A stretch of 64,000 nucleotides of DNA from Gemmatimonadaceae bacterium (GTDB taxonomy: Bacteria > Gemmatimonadota > Gemmatimonadetes > Gemmatimonadales > Gemmatimonadaceae), in NCBI GenBank assembly GCA_016742275.1, contig JACVCD010000002.1, forward strand, positions 1-64,000, given 5' to 3'. How positions within the stretch are numbered: position 1 is the stretch's first letter; every line of letters starts with the position of its first letter. The position numbers were made by a program, and so were the translations under genes. The notes under the pieces are model-generated. The model saw nothing but the letters and a program-made list of their open reading frames with translations, was not told where the DNA came from and did not search any database. Shown in pieces: positions 9,951-18,638 of the stretch.

Positions 9951-10787
9951 ATGCCCATTTCCATCGAACGTCGGCGCGGCACGCGTCAGACGTTGTCCGT
10001 GATATCGCGCGCCATGCTCGCGCTGACTGGTGTTGTGAGTTTCCCCGCTGCACATGTGATGGCGCAGCCGACCGTGACCGCCGACGCCATGATGGCGAGT
10101 GGCTTTGTATGGCGCGGTATTCACTTCACGAATCGCCCGGTGGTCCAAGGCGATGTCTATCTGACGCAAACCGTTCGCAAGGCGACCCTGACCGCTGGTG
10201 CATGGATCAATGCCGAGCCCGCGGACTATCGCGCGGCTGATGCGGTTCGCATGCTGGCTCCGGGTCACCATGGTCCAGCGCTGACGGCGATTGCACCGTG
10301 GATTGATGCCACCGTGCAGACGGGTCGTGTGTCATTGACCGGTGGGGCGACCATGTACCGCTACCCAAAGAAGACCGGATTCGCCGAGGGCTACAACACC
10401 ACCGAGCTCTATGCGAAGGCCACCGCTGGTGGTGCGCTGGCTCCGCGTGTGCAAGTGTGGTGGGATGTGCAGAAAGTGCGTGGCGCCTATGTGGAAACGG
10501 CCATTGCACACACGTTCAACGCGGGCATTCCATTGGTCTCTTCATTGACGGCCGGCTGGAGCGCCGGACAGGAAGCGCGCGGTACTCAGACCGCGTACTT
10601 TGTCCGCTCCGGATTGGCTGCTCTCGATGGAGCGCTGGGTGTGCCGCTGACGCGCGGACATTTCACCATCTCACCCTCCGTGCATGCGGTGCTGGCGAAC
10701 GATGCGGCAACGCAGTTGGTGACACCGGGTGATCCGATGCGCCGCACCAAGCTCTGGTGGAGCCTGGGCGGCACCTGGACGCGCTGA
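9951..10787 (+). CDS. Exported beta-barrel protein, TorF-like putative porin
   Basis: This 278-residue protein has an N-terminal export signal (a basic start MPISIERRRGTRQ, then a hydrophobic stretch ending near VMAQP). The mature region begins with the pattern TADAMMASGFVWRGIHFTN, which resembles proteins annotated as TorF-like or Gcw_chp putative porins. Alternating polar and hydrophobic residues throughout fit a small outer-membrane barrel. The ATG at 9951 is chosen because an earlier start at 9876 would add 25 residues before the signal. The neighbour on the left is a divergent chemotaxis receptor; the DinB gene converges on the right. Function is not known; the family call is tentative. 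Confidence 0.6.
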   Translation: MPISIERRRGTRQTLSVISRAMLALTGVVSFPAAHVMAQPTVTADAMMASGFVWRGIHFTNRPVVQGDVYLTQTVRKATLTAGAWINAEPADYRAADAVRMLAPGHHGPALTAIAPWIDATVQTGRVSLTGGATMYRYPKKTGFAEGYNTTELYAKATAGGALAPRVQVWWDVQKVRGAYVETAIAHTFNAGIPLVSSLTAGWSAGQEARGTQTAYFVRSGLAALDGALGVPLTRGHFTISPSVHAVLANDAATQLVTPGDPMRRTKLWWSLGGTWTR

Positions 10788-10811
10788 GGCTACTCGCGCC
10801 TCACGCTAAGT

Positions 10812-11354
10812 CTACGCTCCGACGTACTTCTCTTTGGTGAGTCGAAGATGATGCGCCGCATGTCCGGCGATCATCCAGATCATCGCACGCGCGCTCACGT
10901 CACGGCCGCTCGCAACACCAATCTGTGCAATGGCTTCGTCATCCAGTGACGACACCAATGCCACAGTCGCGCCTCGCACGGCATCCAGTTCATCGAGTAC
11001 ATCGACAAGGGTGCGGCGCGAAGCGCGGCTTTGTGGTACCCATTCATCCTGTTCAAATGGCGGCAATGCCGTGCGATCCCCGCGTGCAAAGCGCATGAGT
11101 CGATAGGCAAACACACGCTCGGTGTCGCTTACGTGCACAATGGATTCAGCGAGTGTCCACTTGCCGGGAGCGTAGGCAAACCCGGCAAGTGATGGCGGTG
11201 CAGAATCCAGCAGCGTATGCCACGCACGCGGCTGCGCACGCAGCAGTGCAAGCAAATCCGCATGACCACCGGCGGTGATGTCGGCCGCTGCTGCATTGAT
11301 GTACGTCAATGCGTACGGCGCGTACTCTTCTTCACTCGGTCGGGCGATATGCAT
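10812..11354 (-). CDS. DinB family protein
   Basis: This 180-residue protein has the four-helix DinB/YfiT fold. It carries the three spaced histidines that bind a metal in this family: one in the first half (IVHVSDTER) and two near the end (AGHAAHH). PGKWTLAESIVHVSDTERV is the hallmark stretch. Members are often thiol-dependent metalloenzymes or stress proteins of unknown substrate. The gene follows the barrel gene (11427-12155) on the same strand at 72 bases. Its start ATG lies just before the ARPSEEEYAPYALTYI stretch. Precise role unknown. Confidence 0.85.
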   Translation of the reverse strand: MHIARPSEEEYAPYALTYINAAAADITAGGHADLLALLRAQPRAWHTLLDSAPPSLAGFAYAPGKWTLAESIVHVSDTERVFAYRLMRFARGDRTALPPFEQDEWVPQSRASRRTLVDVLDELDAVRGATVALVSSLDDEAIAQIGVASGRDVSARAMIWMIAGHAAHHLRLTKEKYVGA

Positions 11355-11426
11355 AAAACGCTGGGCTGAGTGTTGTGGAATCGCACGCGCCGATCATCCG
11401 TCGATGACCAGTCGATCAACAACCGG

Positions 11427-12155
11427 TCAGAATCCGAGTCCCACCACGACGGCGAAACCGCGATTCTTTGGCGACACTGAGGACGGCGCGTCCTTGGCGA
11501 TTGTGGCCAGACCCTGATTGTAGCGCAATTGCGCGAAGACGGAGCGTCCCATCAGCGAACCGGCAATGCCGACACCGGCGCTTGCACCGAAGTCTGTCTT
11601 CTTGATGGGGTCTTCCGAGGCAGCCTCTTCACCTTCACCCAAGTCACCGCTATCGCAGTCGGTCGCGATGTTGGTGCTGCCCGATCCAAAGCTCAACTTG
11701 CACGACGTACGCAGGGCAACCGTGGGGCCGGCGGTGATGAAGGGGCGCCACGATCCGGAGCCCAGATCGATTCGCGCGAGCACCGGAATTTCGACGTAGC
11801 CGATTTTGAGACTGAAGTCGACGGCATCGTTGCCGATCGACGCGTCGGTGACTTCGACCTTGCCGCCCTTCTGGATGTAGTGCAGTTCCGGCTGGAGCGA
11901 GAGCGCACCCTTGAGCGGAATGCGCGCGTACAGCGCGGCCTGTCCGCCAATGCGATTCTTGGTATTGAGCTGTGCGCCAAGATCACCAGCCAGACCACGA
12001 TCGAGATCGCTGATGGTGTTGACCGACGCACCGGCCAAAATGCCGTAGCGTGATTCGTAGCGCTGCGCATCAGCGCTGCAGGGGATCATCAGCGAGCCGG
12101 CCACCATGGCGCTGCTCATCATGGCGGCACGGGCCGCACGGGAAACGATAGCCAT
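11427..12155 (-). CDS. Outer membrane beta-barrel protein (porin family, OmpA/OMP_b-brl type)
   Basis: This 242-residue protein has a signal peptide (MAIVSRAARAAMMSSAMVAG, cleaved near SADAQ) followed by a small eight-stranded-type barrel. The region LQPELHYIQKGGKVEV and the closing GFAVVVGLGF with a C-terminal Phe are typical of the outer membrane beta-barrel families. An acidic loop (DSGDLGEGEEAASEDPIK) interrupts the barrel near residue 190. The start at 12155 is set by a gggag Shine-Dalgarno six bases upstream; an upstream ATG at 12185 would lengthen the signal. It lies 64 bases after the tRNA-editing gene and may be transcribed with it. Function unknown. Confidence 0.75.
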   Translation of the reverse strand: MAIVSRAARAAMMSSAMVAGSLMIPCSADAQRYESRYGILAGASVNTISDLDRGLAGDLGAQLNTKNRIGGQAALYARIPLKGALSLQPELHYIQKGGKVEVTDASIGNDAVDFSLKIGYVEIPVLARIDLGSGSWRPFITAGPTVALRTSCKLSFGSGSTNIATDCDSGDLGEGEEAASEDPIKKTDFGASAGVGIAGSLMGRSVFAQLRYNQGLATIAKDAPSSVSPKNRGFAVVVGLGF

Positions 12156-12219
12156 CAGAACTCCCATCATCGGGTCAAAGGACAAGCCCTCGACATGAAT
12201 CCGGAAGTATCCGAACGAC

Positions 12220-13419
12220 TCAGAATGCGAGGGCGTGCAACAACGTGTTCAGCAACTCCGGGACGCGCGACGCATCGGGCACGGTGCCCTGCGCCAGACG
12301 CGGCGAACCACCACCGCGTCCACCGACAGTGAGCAACGCAGGCTTGAGCACTGCGCCGGCATCCACACCACTGTCTGTTGCCGTGGCGAGCAGTACCCCA
12401 CCCGCCCGACTGTTCGTCACAAGCATCACGCACATACCGAGCGCGACATACGCTTGTGCCAACGGTTCACTCTCCCGCACCGGTGTGTCGACATCATGTC
12501 GAACACGCCGAATGCCGGCTGCATCGGGCGCCGTTTGATTCCACAACGTGCGCGCCTCATGAGATGCAAGCGCCGTACGGAGGTGTTTCATTTCAGTTTC
12601 AAGGCGCGTTAGGCGTTCGGTCTGCTGGGCAATGAGCGTGGGCAGCTCTTCCGGCGAGGCCGACAGGGGTCGAGCAGTGCGCGTGAGAAGCTCGGCGTCT
12701 GCGCGCGCGCGCCGCACTGCGCGATCACCACATACAAACTCGATGCGTGTATTCCCACGCGTCTTTTCGGCGCGGCGCAGCAGCATGGCGCCCACTTCGC
12801 CTGTGCGACTCACATGCGTGCCACCACAGGCACTGCGATCGAGACCTTCAATGGTGACGATGCGTAACTCGCCACTGCGGTCGCTTGCCTTGCGAAGATC
12901 GGCGGCTGTTGCCGCATCTTCATAGGAAATGATGACGGGATGATTGCCGACGAGCGCCGCGTTCACTTCACGCTCGATGCGTGCGAGCTGGTCATTGGAC
13001 AGGCCTTCAACACCGGAGACATCGACTGTGTTGGTGTCATCGCCAAAGTGCACGCTCACCGTGGGCCAGCCATGGCGATCGGCGAGAATGGCCGACAGCA
13101 CATGCTGCCCTGTATGCTGCTGCCGATGATGATGGCGTCGTTCCGCATCGATCTGACCCACGACCATGGCTCCCACCGGCAGCCCGACCGGTTCCGCGAG
13201 GTGATGCGCCACACGCTCGTCTTCATCCACGACATCCACGACCTGTACGTCGGCCAGGATGCCAAGATCGTGCGGCTGTCCGCCGGATGTGGGGTAGAAC
13301 GCCGTGCGGTCGAGATACACGGTCCGCCCGCCATCGGCGACGGCTACGATGGACGCACTGAACCGTGAGAGGGCGGCGTCATCGTAGTAGAGGCGTGCGG
13401 TGGGTGTGTTGCTCGACAT
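12220..13419 (-). CDS. Alanyl-tRNA editing protein (AlaX-like) with DHHA1 domain
   Basis: This 399-residue protein is a free-standing relative of the alanyl-tRNA synthetase editing module, which hydrolyses mischarged Ser- or Gly-tRNA(Ala). It has a beta-barrel-like N-terminus (RTAFYPTSGGQPHD near 38-51), then the zinc-binding editing motifs HTGQH (102-106) and CGGTH (198-202). A coiled-coil stretch runs at about 255-290, and a C-terminal DHHA1 domain ends in a glycine-rich GGRGGGSPRLAQG near 368. That order matches the longer AlaX proteins. It lacks the aminoacylation domain, so it is not alaS. The gene starts at ATG 13419, divergent from the S41-like lipoprotein gene with a palindromic repeat in between. 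Confidence 0.9.
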   Translation of the reverse strand: MSSNTPTARLYYDDAALSRFSASIVAVADGGRTVYLDRTAFYPTSGGQPHDLGILADVQVVDVVDEDERVAHHLAEPVGLPVGAMVVGQIDAERRHHHRQQHTGQHVLSAILADRHGWPTVSVHFGDDTNTVDVSGVEGLSNDQLARIEREVNAALVGNHPVIISYEDAATAADLRKASDRSGELRIVTIEGLDRSACGGTHVSRTGEVGAMLLRRAEKTRGNTRIEFVCGDRAVRRARADAELLTRTARPLSASPEELPTLIAQQTERLTRLETEMKHLRTALASHEARTLWNQTAPDAAGIRRVRHDVDTPVRESEPLAQAYVALGMCVMLVTNSRAGGVLLATATDSGVDAGAVLKPALLTVGGRGGGSPRLAQGTVPDASRVPELLNTLLHALAF

Positions 13420-13441
13420 TGGGCGGATCAGAGGGAGGGGA

Positions 13442-13591
13442 GGATCGGAGCAACAGATGGCGTGAGGATGGGAGGATCTGAGGATATGAGGTGCGGGCCC
13501 CGGGGGTACCCGGTGGGGCAGGGTATCCCCGGGGCCCGCTCTCTCATCCTCAAATCCTCTTATCCTCGCGCCATCTGTTCCTCACATCCTC
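13442..13591. repeat. Long palindromic repeat, copy 2
   Basis: An imperfect palindrome of about 150 bases lies between two divergent genes. The core arms (13493-13511 and 13521-13539) pair over 19 bp with one mismatch. The outer arms (from cagatggcgtgaggat on the left, ending gccatctg on the right) pair over about 37 bp with a few mismatches and are nearly the same as those of the 4891-5057 element. Because both flanking genes start here, this copy cannot serve mainly as a terminator. Confidence 0.85.
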
Positions 13592-13628
13592 GTATCTTTG
13601 CAGGATGACAACGAACCGGCGAGGGGGC

Positions 13629-16073
13629 ATGGTGAGGTGGAGTCGGGAGAAGACGCAAATCGCCATTACGGGCCTGCTGATTGCGGCGGGCTGTGTGCCG
13701 CCGCGCGCGCCGGTGGTAGCGGTGGCGGCTGGACCTTCTGTAACCGAAGTGCCGGTATCGGTGCCCACCTACACCATGCCGCCCGCGCCTGCCGATCCGG
13801 AACCGGATGCCGCCGCCTCCGATGCGGCCGGTACGGCGCGCCTCATGCAGCTCGCATGGATCTGGCACCTGGCGTCCTTGCATCATCCCGCAGTGGCGGT
13901 ACGCGGCGCGCCGCTCGACTCGGCGTTCATTCGCGCAGTCACGCTGGTAAGGCGTGCTGATACACCCGAAGCGCTAGCGCTTGCCTACGAACGATTCCTA
14001 GGCGCGCTGCAGGATCCGCTGTCGCGCGTGGAGCGAGTAGACGGCGGACCGTCGAGCAGCAGCCCTTCGGGCAGCGGATCGCTCACGCAGGTCAGTTCCG
14101 TCAATGTGGAGCGTTCGGCCGACAGTATTCTCGTGCTGCAGCTACCTACGGCATCGGTGTATGCCGAAGCGGCAACCGTCGGCATTCGTGATGCACTCAC
14201 GTCCGTTCCTCGCCGAGTCGTGCTGGATCTGCGCAGCACCGCGGGCACCACGATCGTGGACAGCGTCGAAGCGTTTGTGGCGCGCACGCAGTTGGTGGAA
14301 CGACTTGCTTCGGTGCCGTTCACCGAGAGCAGTGTGCGGGTGCGCCGAGTGGGTGGTGCGCGATTTGTGGCCGATCACTGGCAATTCGACGATGCGTGGG
14401 TGTTGCGTGATGGTCGTCTGATTTTGCCACAGGATACGGCGAGCAAGCGCGTGGTGGTGCTGGCCAATGTGCACACCGTGTTGCCGCGCGGTGTGCTGGG
14501 GTTGATTGCCAGCGGGCGCGCGACGCTGGTGGCGGAAGGTGGTTTGCGAGACGATGCGCTGGTTCCAAGCATCACGGTGCCACTGCGCGATGGTTTGCAG
14601 GTTCGACTACGTACCGGCGAACTGCTGCATGCCGATGGTAGCAGCGATCTGCGGGCGGATACGGTGGTCAGTGTTTCGGCAATTAGCACTCCGCTGGACA
14701 GCAATCCCGCCATGCGTACGGCGTTCGGGATGCTGCGTACGCAGCGTTTCCTGCGTGCATCGCGTCTGCCGGTGGTGCGTGCGCCGGCGTCATTGCCTGG
14801 ATACTACGATCGCGATCCCTATCCATTCATGGGTGCGCGAGTGTTGGCCGGCGCCAGGCTCTGGAGTCTTACGCGCGGACGTCATGCCCACCGCGATCTG
14901 TATGATGACGATGCCGACGCAGTGTTTGAGCGCGCGCTGCCACGGCTCGAATCGGCACGTACGGCGGTGGAGTATGCGACCACACTGCGCAGCTTTGTCG
15001 GCGCGTTCGATGATGCGCAGGTTCGTCTCGAAGGTGCGAGCATGGATTCGGTGCGTGGCATTGCGGCGTTGCCATTTCGTGTACGATGGGTGGATGGCCG
15101 CGCCGTGATCAGTGATCTCGTCCGCGATTCCGTTACCCGGGCGCTGGCGCTTGAAGCGGGACAGGAAGTCACTGCCGTCGATGGCTATCCCATGCCCTCG
15201 TGGATGATCGATCATCAGCGTGACGTGTCGGCACCCAATGAGTGGACCCGCCAGCGGCTGCTGATGGAACAGTTGCCATTCGGTGCTCCTGGCAATTCGC
15301 TCATGCGCGTGCGCGATGTATCCGGGCGTGAGCGGCAGTTGGCGGTGCCGCGCACCCGCGAATACGTGGCACTGCTTGCGCAGGTGGAGCGTCCCAATCA
15401 ACCGGCGGCCATCGCGCTTACTGGCGGTGTGTCGTACCTCGATGTGAATCGACTCACCGATCAAACGGTCGACGATGCCATTGCGAGGCATCGTGGCGCG
15501 CGCGCGTGGATTGTGGATCTGCGTGGTGCATTGGCCGACAGCAGTCTTGTAGGCGAGCGTGTGTTGCAGGCACTACGTGCACGTCCGGTGGCGGTGAGTG
15601 CGGTAGAGTTGCATCGCTATCAATCGGCCCCCTGTCTGGCACCAACGCTGCGGGAGGCTACGGCGCAGTGTCCCGACGAGCGCGAAACGCGGGCGCGTGT
15701 GATTCGTGGAGATACCGCCAGACACTACGCGGGTCGTGTGGTCGCTTTGGTGGACGAACGCACAAGCGGTGCCATGGAGCGTCTCGCGCTGGCCATCGAG
15801 GCTGCGACGGAAGTGACATTCATTGGCAGCGCGTCATCGGGCTCGGCCGCAGACGCAGTGGACGTGTCATTGCCCGGCAATCTCACGGTGCAGTTGCCTG
15901 CTATGGAGCTTCGCCGGATCGATCAGTCGCAGTGGCAGCGCATCGGCATCACTCCGGTGGTGGATGCGCGACTCACCCTGCGCGGTGTGCGAAGCGGTGT
16001 GGACGATGTGATCGAACGCGCGCAGCAATGGCTGGTGCAGCAGCTGGATGGTTCTCCCCGTCGGCGCCGGTGA
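13629..16073 (+). CDS. Lipoprotein with two S41-like protease domains and a PDZ-like domain
   Basis: This 814-residue exported lipoprotein has a signal ending in the lipobox LIAAGC (Cys22). The layout suggests a duplicated tail-specific-protease (S41) fold. A first S41-like unit (about 140-300: RRVVLDLRSTAGTTIVDSV) lacks an obvious nucleophile. A PDZ-like segment follows near 460-560. A second S41 unit (about 590-800: AWIVDLRGALADSS, then LVDERTSGAMERLALAIE and SSGSAADAVDVSLPGN) keeps a Ser-Gly in the place of the S41 catalytic serine, but no clear Lys of the Ser-Lys dyad is visible. It may be a peptidase of another dyad type or a scaffold. The start is uncertain: ATG 13605 would add eight residues. 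The stop overlaps the hrpB start. Confidence 0.65.
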   Translation: MVRWSREKTQIAITGLLIAAGCVPPRAPVVAVAAGPSVTEVPVSVPTYTMPPAPADPEPDAAASDAAGTARLMQLAWIWHLASLHHPAVAVRGAPLDSAFIRAVTLVRRADTPEALALAYERFLGALQDPLSRVERVDGGPSSSSPSGSGSLTQVSSVNVERSADSILVLQLPTASVYAEAATVGIRDALTSVPRRVVLDLRSTAGTTIVDSVEAFVARTQLVERLASVPFTESSVRVRRVGGARFVADHWQFDDAWVLRDGRLILPQDTASKRVVVLANVHTVLPRGVLGLIASGRATLVAEGGLRDDALVPSITVPLRDGLQVRLRTGELLHADGSSDLRADTVVSVSAISTPLDSNPAMRTAFGMLRTQRFLRASRLPVVRAPASLPGYYDRDPYPFMGARVLAGARLWSLTRGRHAHRDLYDDDADAVFERALPRLESARTAVEYATTLRSFVGAFDDAQVRLEGASMDSVRGIAALPFRVRWVDGRAVISDLVRDSVTRALALEAGQEVTAVDGYPMPSWMIDHQRDVSAPNEWTRQRLLMEQLPFGAPGNSLMRVRDVSGRERQLAVPRTREYVALLAQVERPNQPAAIALTGGVSYLDVNRLTDQTVDDAIARHRGARAWIVDLRGALADSSLVGERVLQALRARPVAVSAVELHRYQSAPCLAPTLREATAQCPDERETRARVIRGDTARHYAGRVVALVDERTSGAMERLALAIEAATEVTFIGSASSGSAADAVDVSLPGNLTVQLPAMELRRIDQSQWQRIGITPVVDARLTLRGVRSGVDDVIERAQQWLVQQLDGSPRRRR

Positions 16074-18610
16074 GCACGCACTCTCCACTTCCCATTGATA
16101 CGGTTCTTCCCGCGCTGACTGACGCATTGGCGGTGCGTCAGGCCGCCGTGCTGGAGGCACCGCCGGGTGCGGGAAAAACAACGCGCGTCCCACTGGCACT
16201 GCTCGATGCATCGTGGCTCGGTACGCAACGCGTGCTCATGCTGGAGCCGCGGCGACTGGCGGCACGAGCGGCTGCGCACTTCATGGCGAGGAGTCGCGGC
16301 GAGTCGGTTGGAGAGACGATCGGCTTTCGCGTACGCGGCGAAACACGTATCTCGTCGCGTACACGCGTTGAGGTGGTAACCGAAGGCGTACTGGCGCGCC
16401 TACTGTCTGCTGATCCCACACTTGAAGGCTACGGTGCGGTGGTGTTCGATGAGTACCACGAGCGTTCACTGCACGCCGACCTCGGCCTGGCGCTGGTATT
16501 GGAAGCGCAACAGGTGCGTGACGATCTGCGCGTGCTGGTCATGTCGGCTACACTCGATGGTGATGCCGTTGCTCGGCTCATTGCCGATGCGCAGGGAATA
16601 GCACCCATTGTTCGCAGCGATGGGAGAATGTTTCCGATTGCCACGCATCACCGACCGCCACGCAGCGACGAACGCCTGGAGGCTACCGCCAGTCGTGTGA
16701 TTCGCGAAGCGACGGAAGCACATGATGGTGATGTGTTGGTCTTCCTCCCCGGCATGGGAGAGCAGCAGCGTGTTGCATCGCGTCTCGAGAGTTGGGTGCC
16801 AGACAGCTGCCGCGTGCATGTGTTGCATGGCAGCATGCCACTCGCTGCGCAGGACGCGGCGTTGTCACCGGCGCCGGCGAACACTCGCAAGATCGTGTTG
16901 AGCACCAGCGTGGCCGAAACGAGTCTCACCGTGGAAGGCGTACGCATCGTGGTGGATGCCGGTCAATCGCGCGTGGCGCGATTTGATGCGGCCGCTGGTC
17001 TGACGCGATTGGCCACCGTGCGCGTGAGTCGTGCGTCGGCTGATCAGCGACGTGGACGTGCCGGGCGTGTGGCACCGGGCGTGTGCTATCGCTTGTGGGA
17101 CGCGCATGAGGAGCATGGATTCCTCGCGAGCACACGACCGGAAATTCTTGACGCCGATCTGGCCACACTGGCGCTCGAGTTGGCCGATGCCGGTGTATCC
17201 GATCCTGCGACATTGCGGTGGCTGGATGTTCCGCGCCCCGGCCCATTTGCGCAGGCACGTGAGCTTCTGCGCGAACTGGGTGCCCTCGACGAGCAGGGGC
17301 GCATCACATCGCATGGCCGCGAGGTGGCGGCGTTACCATTGCAGCCACGACTGGCGCATCTCGTGGTCGAATCCACCCGTCGCGGCGCGAGTGGTATGGG
17401 TGCTTCACTCGCCGCGCTGCTGGAAGAACGTGATATCCTGCGCGCTGAAGGGTATGGTCGCGCACCGACCGATATCCGATTGCGTATGGATGTCGTAAAA
17501 CGCGAGGGCGACGCGAGCGAAGTTTCGCTGCACGGCGCGTGGGTGGATCGCGATGGGGTGCGGCGCGTACGGCAAGCAGCACAGGATATAGGACGTCGTC
17601 TCCCTGACGGCGCCAAGCCGAAGCTCGATCGCGCAGACGATGTAGATATCGGCACGCTGCTCGCGCTCGCGTTCCCCGACCGCGTCGCACAAAGACGCAC
17701 CGGGAGCGAAGGGCGCTACCTGTTGCGCAATGGCAGCGGTGCCGTGGTGGCCAAAGGCGATGCCCTGTACGAAGAACCGTGGCTTGCCATAGCCGAACTT
17801 GAGGGACAACCGCCCGAGTATCGCATCGTGCGCGCGGCGCCTCTCACACTCGAAGAGATCAAGGACGCAGTCGGTGAACAATTTGCACGTGAGTCATTGG
17901 TCACATGGGATGATCGCGCACGAACCGTGAAGACCGTGGAGCGTGTGCGTCTTGGCGCCATCACCGTTGAGGAACGACCGCTCCGTGACGTAGACGCCGA
18001 AGCCGTTCGCGATGTACTGACACAAGAGCTCGTGCGCGCTGGCGCCGCAGCGTGGCCATGGCGCGAAGGAGCCACACGGCTACGTGAGCGTCTCGCGTTC
18101 TTGCATCATCACGATGCCTCGTGGCCCGATGTGTCTGATTCGGCACTTGCCGAATCGATCAGCGAGTGGCTGGCACCGTATCTCGACGGTGCGCGCAGCT
18201 GGGCGCATCTCGAACGAGTCGACTGGCATGAGGCGCTGGCCAGTCTGGTGCCCTGGAACTTGCGCGCGGTACTCGATCGATTGGCGCCCACACATCTCGA
18301 GGTACCGAGCGGGTCGAATATCACGGTGGACTATAGTGAGCCCGCTGCGCCCATTCTGTCTGTCAAACTGCAGGAAGTGTTTGGCTGGACGAGCACGCCC
18401 ATGCTGTTCGATGGACGCGTGCCGGTGACACTGCACCTCTTGTCACCGGCGCAGCGACCCGTGCAGGTCACACGCGATCTCGCGGGTTTCTGGAAGACCG
18501 GCTACTTCGAGGTGCGCAAGGAATTGCGTGGTCGCTACCCACGTCACCCATGGCCCGACGATCCGCTCACTGCACAAGCGACTCGTCGGGCCAAACCACG
18601 CGGCACGTAA
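16070..18610 (+). CDS. hrpB: ATP-dependent helicase HrpB
   Basis: This 846-residue DExH-box RNA helicase belongs to the HrpB family and is a usual length for it. Motifs are in order: Walker A EAPPGAGKTTRVPLALL (about 25-41), DEYHERSLHADLGLAL (motif II, near 126), LVMSATLDGD (III), TSVAETSLTVEGVRIVVDAG (near 280, V) and QRRGRAGRVAPGVCYRLW (VI, near 325). The HrpB-specific C-terminal region follows, ending near HPWPDDPLTAQATRRAKPRGT. The start is a GTG whose last two bases begin the TGA stop of the preceding lipoprotein gene, so the two genes are translationally coupled. A longer upstream reading frame only shadows that gene. The cellular role of HrpB is poorly understood in general. Confidence 0.95.
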   Translation: MSTHSPLPIDTVLPALTDALAVRQAAVLEAPPGAGKTTRVPLALLDASWLGTQRVLMLEPRRLAARAAAHFMARSRGESVGETIGFRVRGETRISSRTRVEVVTEGVLARLLSADPTLEGYGAVVFDEYHERSLHADLGLALVLEAQQVRDDLRVLVMSATLDGDAVARLIADAQGIAPIVRSDGRMFPIATHHRPPRSDERLEATASRVIREATEAHDGDVLVFLPGMGEQQRVASRLESWVPDSCRVHVLHGSMPLAAQDAALSPAPANTRKIVLSTSVAETSLTVEGVRIVVDAGQSRVARFDAAAGLTRLATVRVSRASADQRRGRAGRVAPGVCYRLWDAHEEHGFLASTRPEILDADLATLALELADAGVSDPATLRWLDVPRPGPFAQARELLRELGALDEQGRITSHGREVAALPLQPRLAHLVVESTRRGASGMGASLAALLEERDILRAEGYGRAPTDIRLRMDVVKREGDASEVSLHGAWVDRDGVRRVRQAAQDIGRRLPDGAKPKLDRADDVDIGTLLALAFPDRVAQRRTGSEGRYLLRNGSGAVVAKGDALYEEPWLAIAELEGQPPEYRIVRAAPLTLEEIKDAVGEQFARESLVTWDDRARTVKTVERVRLGAITVEERPLRDVDAEAVRDVLTQELVRAGAAAWPWREGATRLRERLAFLHHHDASWPDVSDSALAESISEWLAPYLDGARSWAHLERVDWHEALASLVPWNLRAVLDRLAPTHLEVPSGSNITVDYSEPAAPILSVKLQEVFGWTSTPMLFDGRVPVTLHLLSPAQRPVQVTRDLAGFWKTGYFEVRKELRGRYPRHPWPDDPLTAQATRRAKPRGT

Positions 18611-18638
18611 TCCGCACTACGTCAGCGTCGGGCCAGCG

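Noticed and set aside
15506-16069. Upstream extension of the hrpB frame
   Set aside because: It is a frame-shifted reading of the S41-like gene; HrpB homology begins only after GTG 16070.
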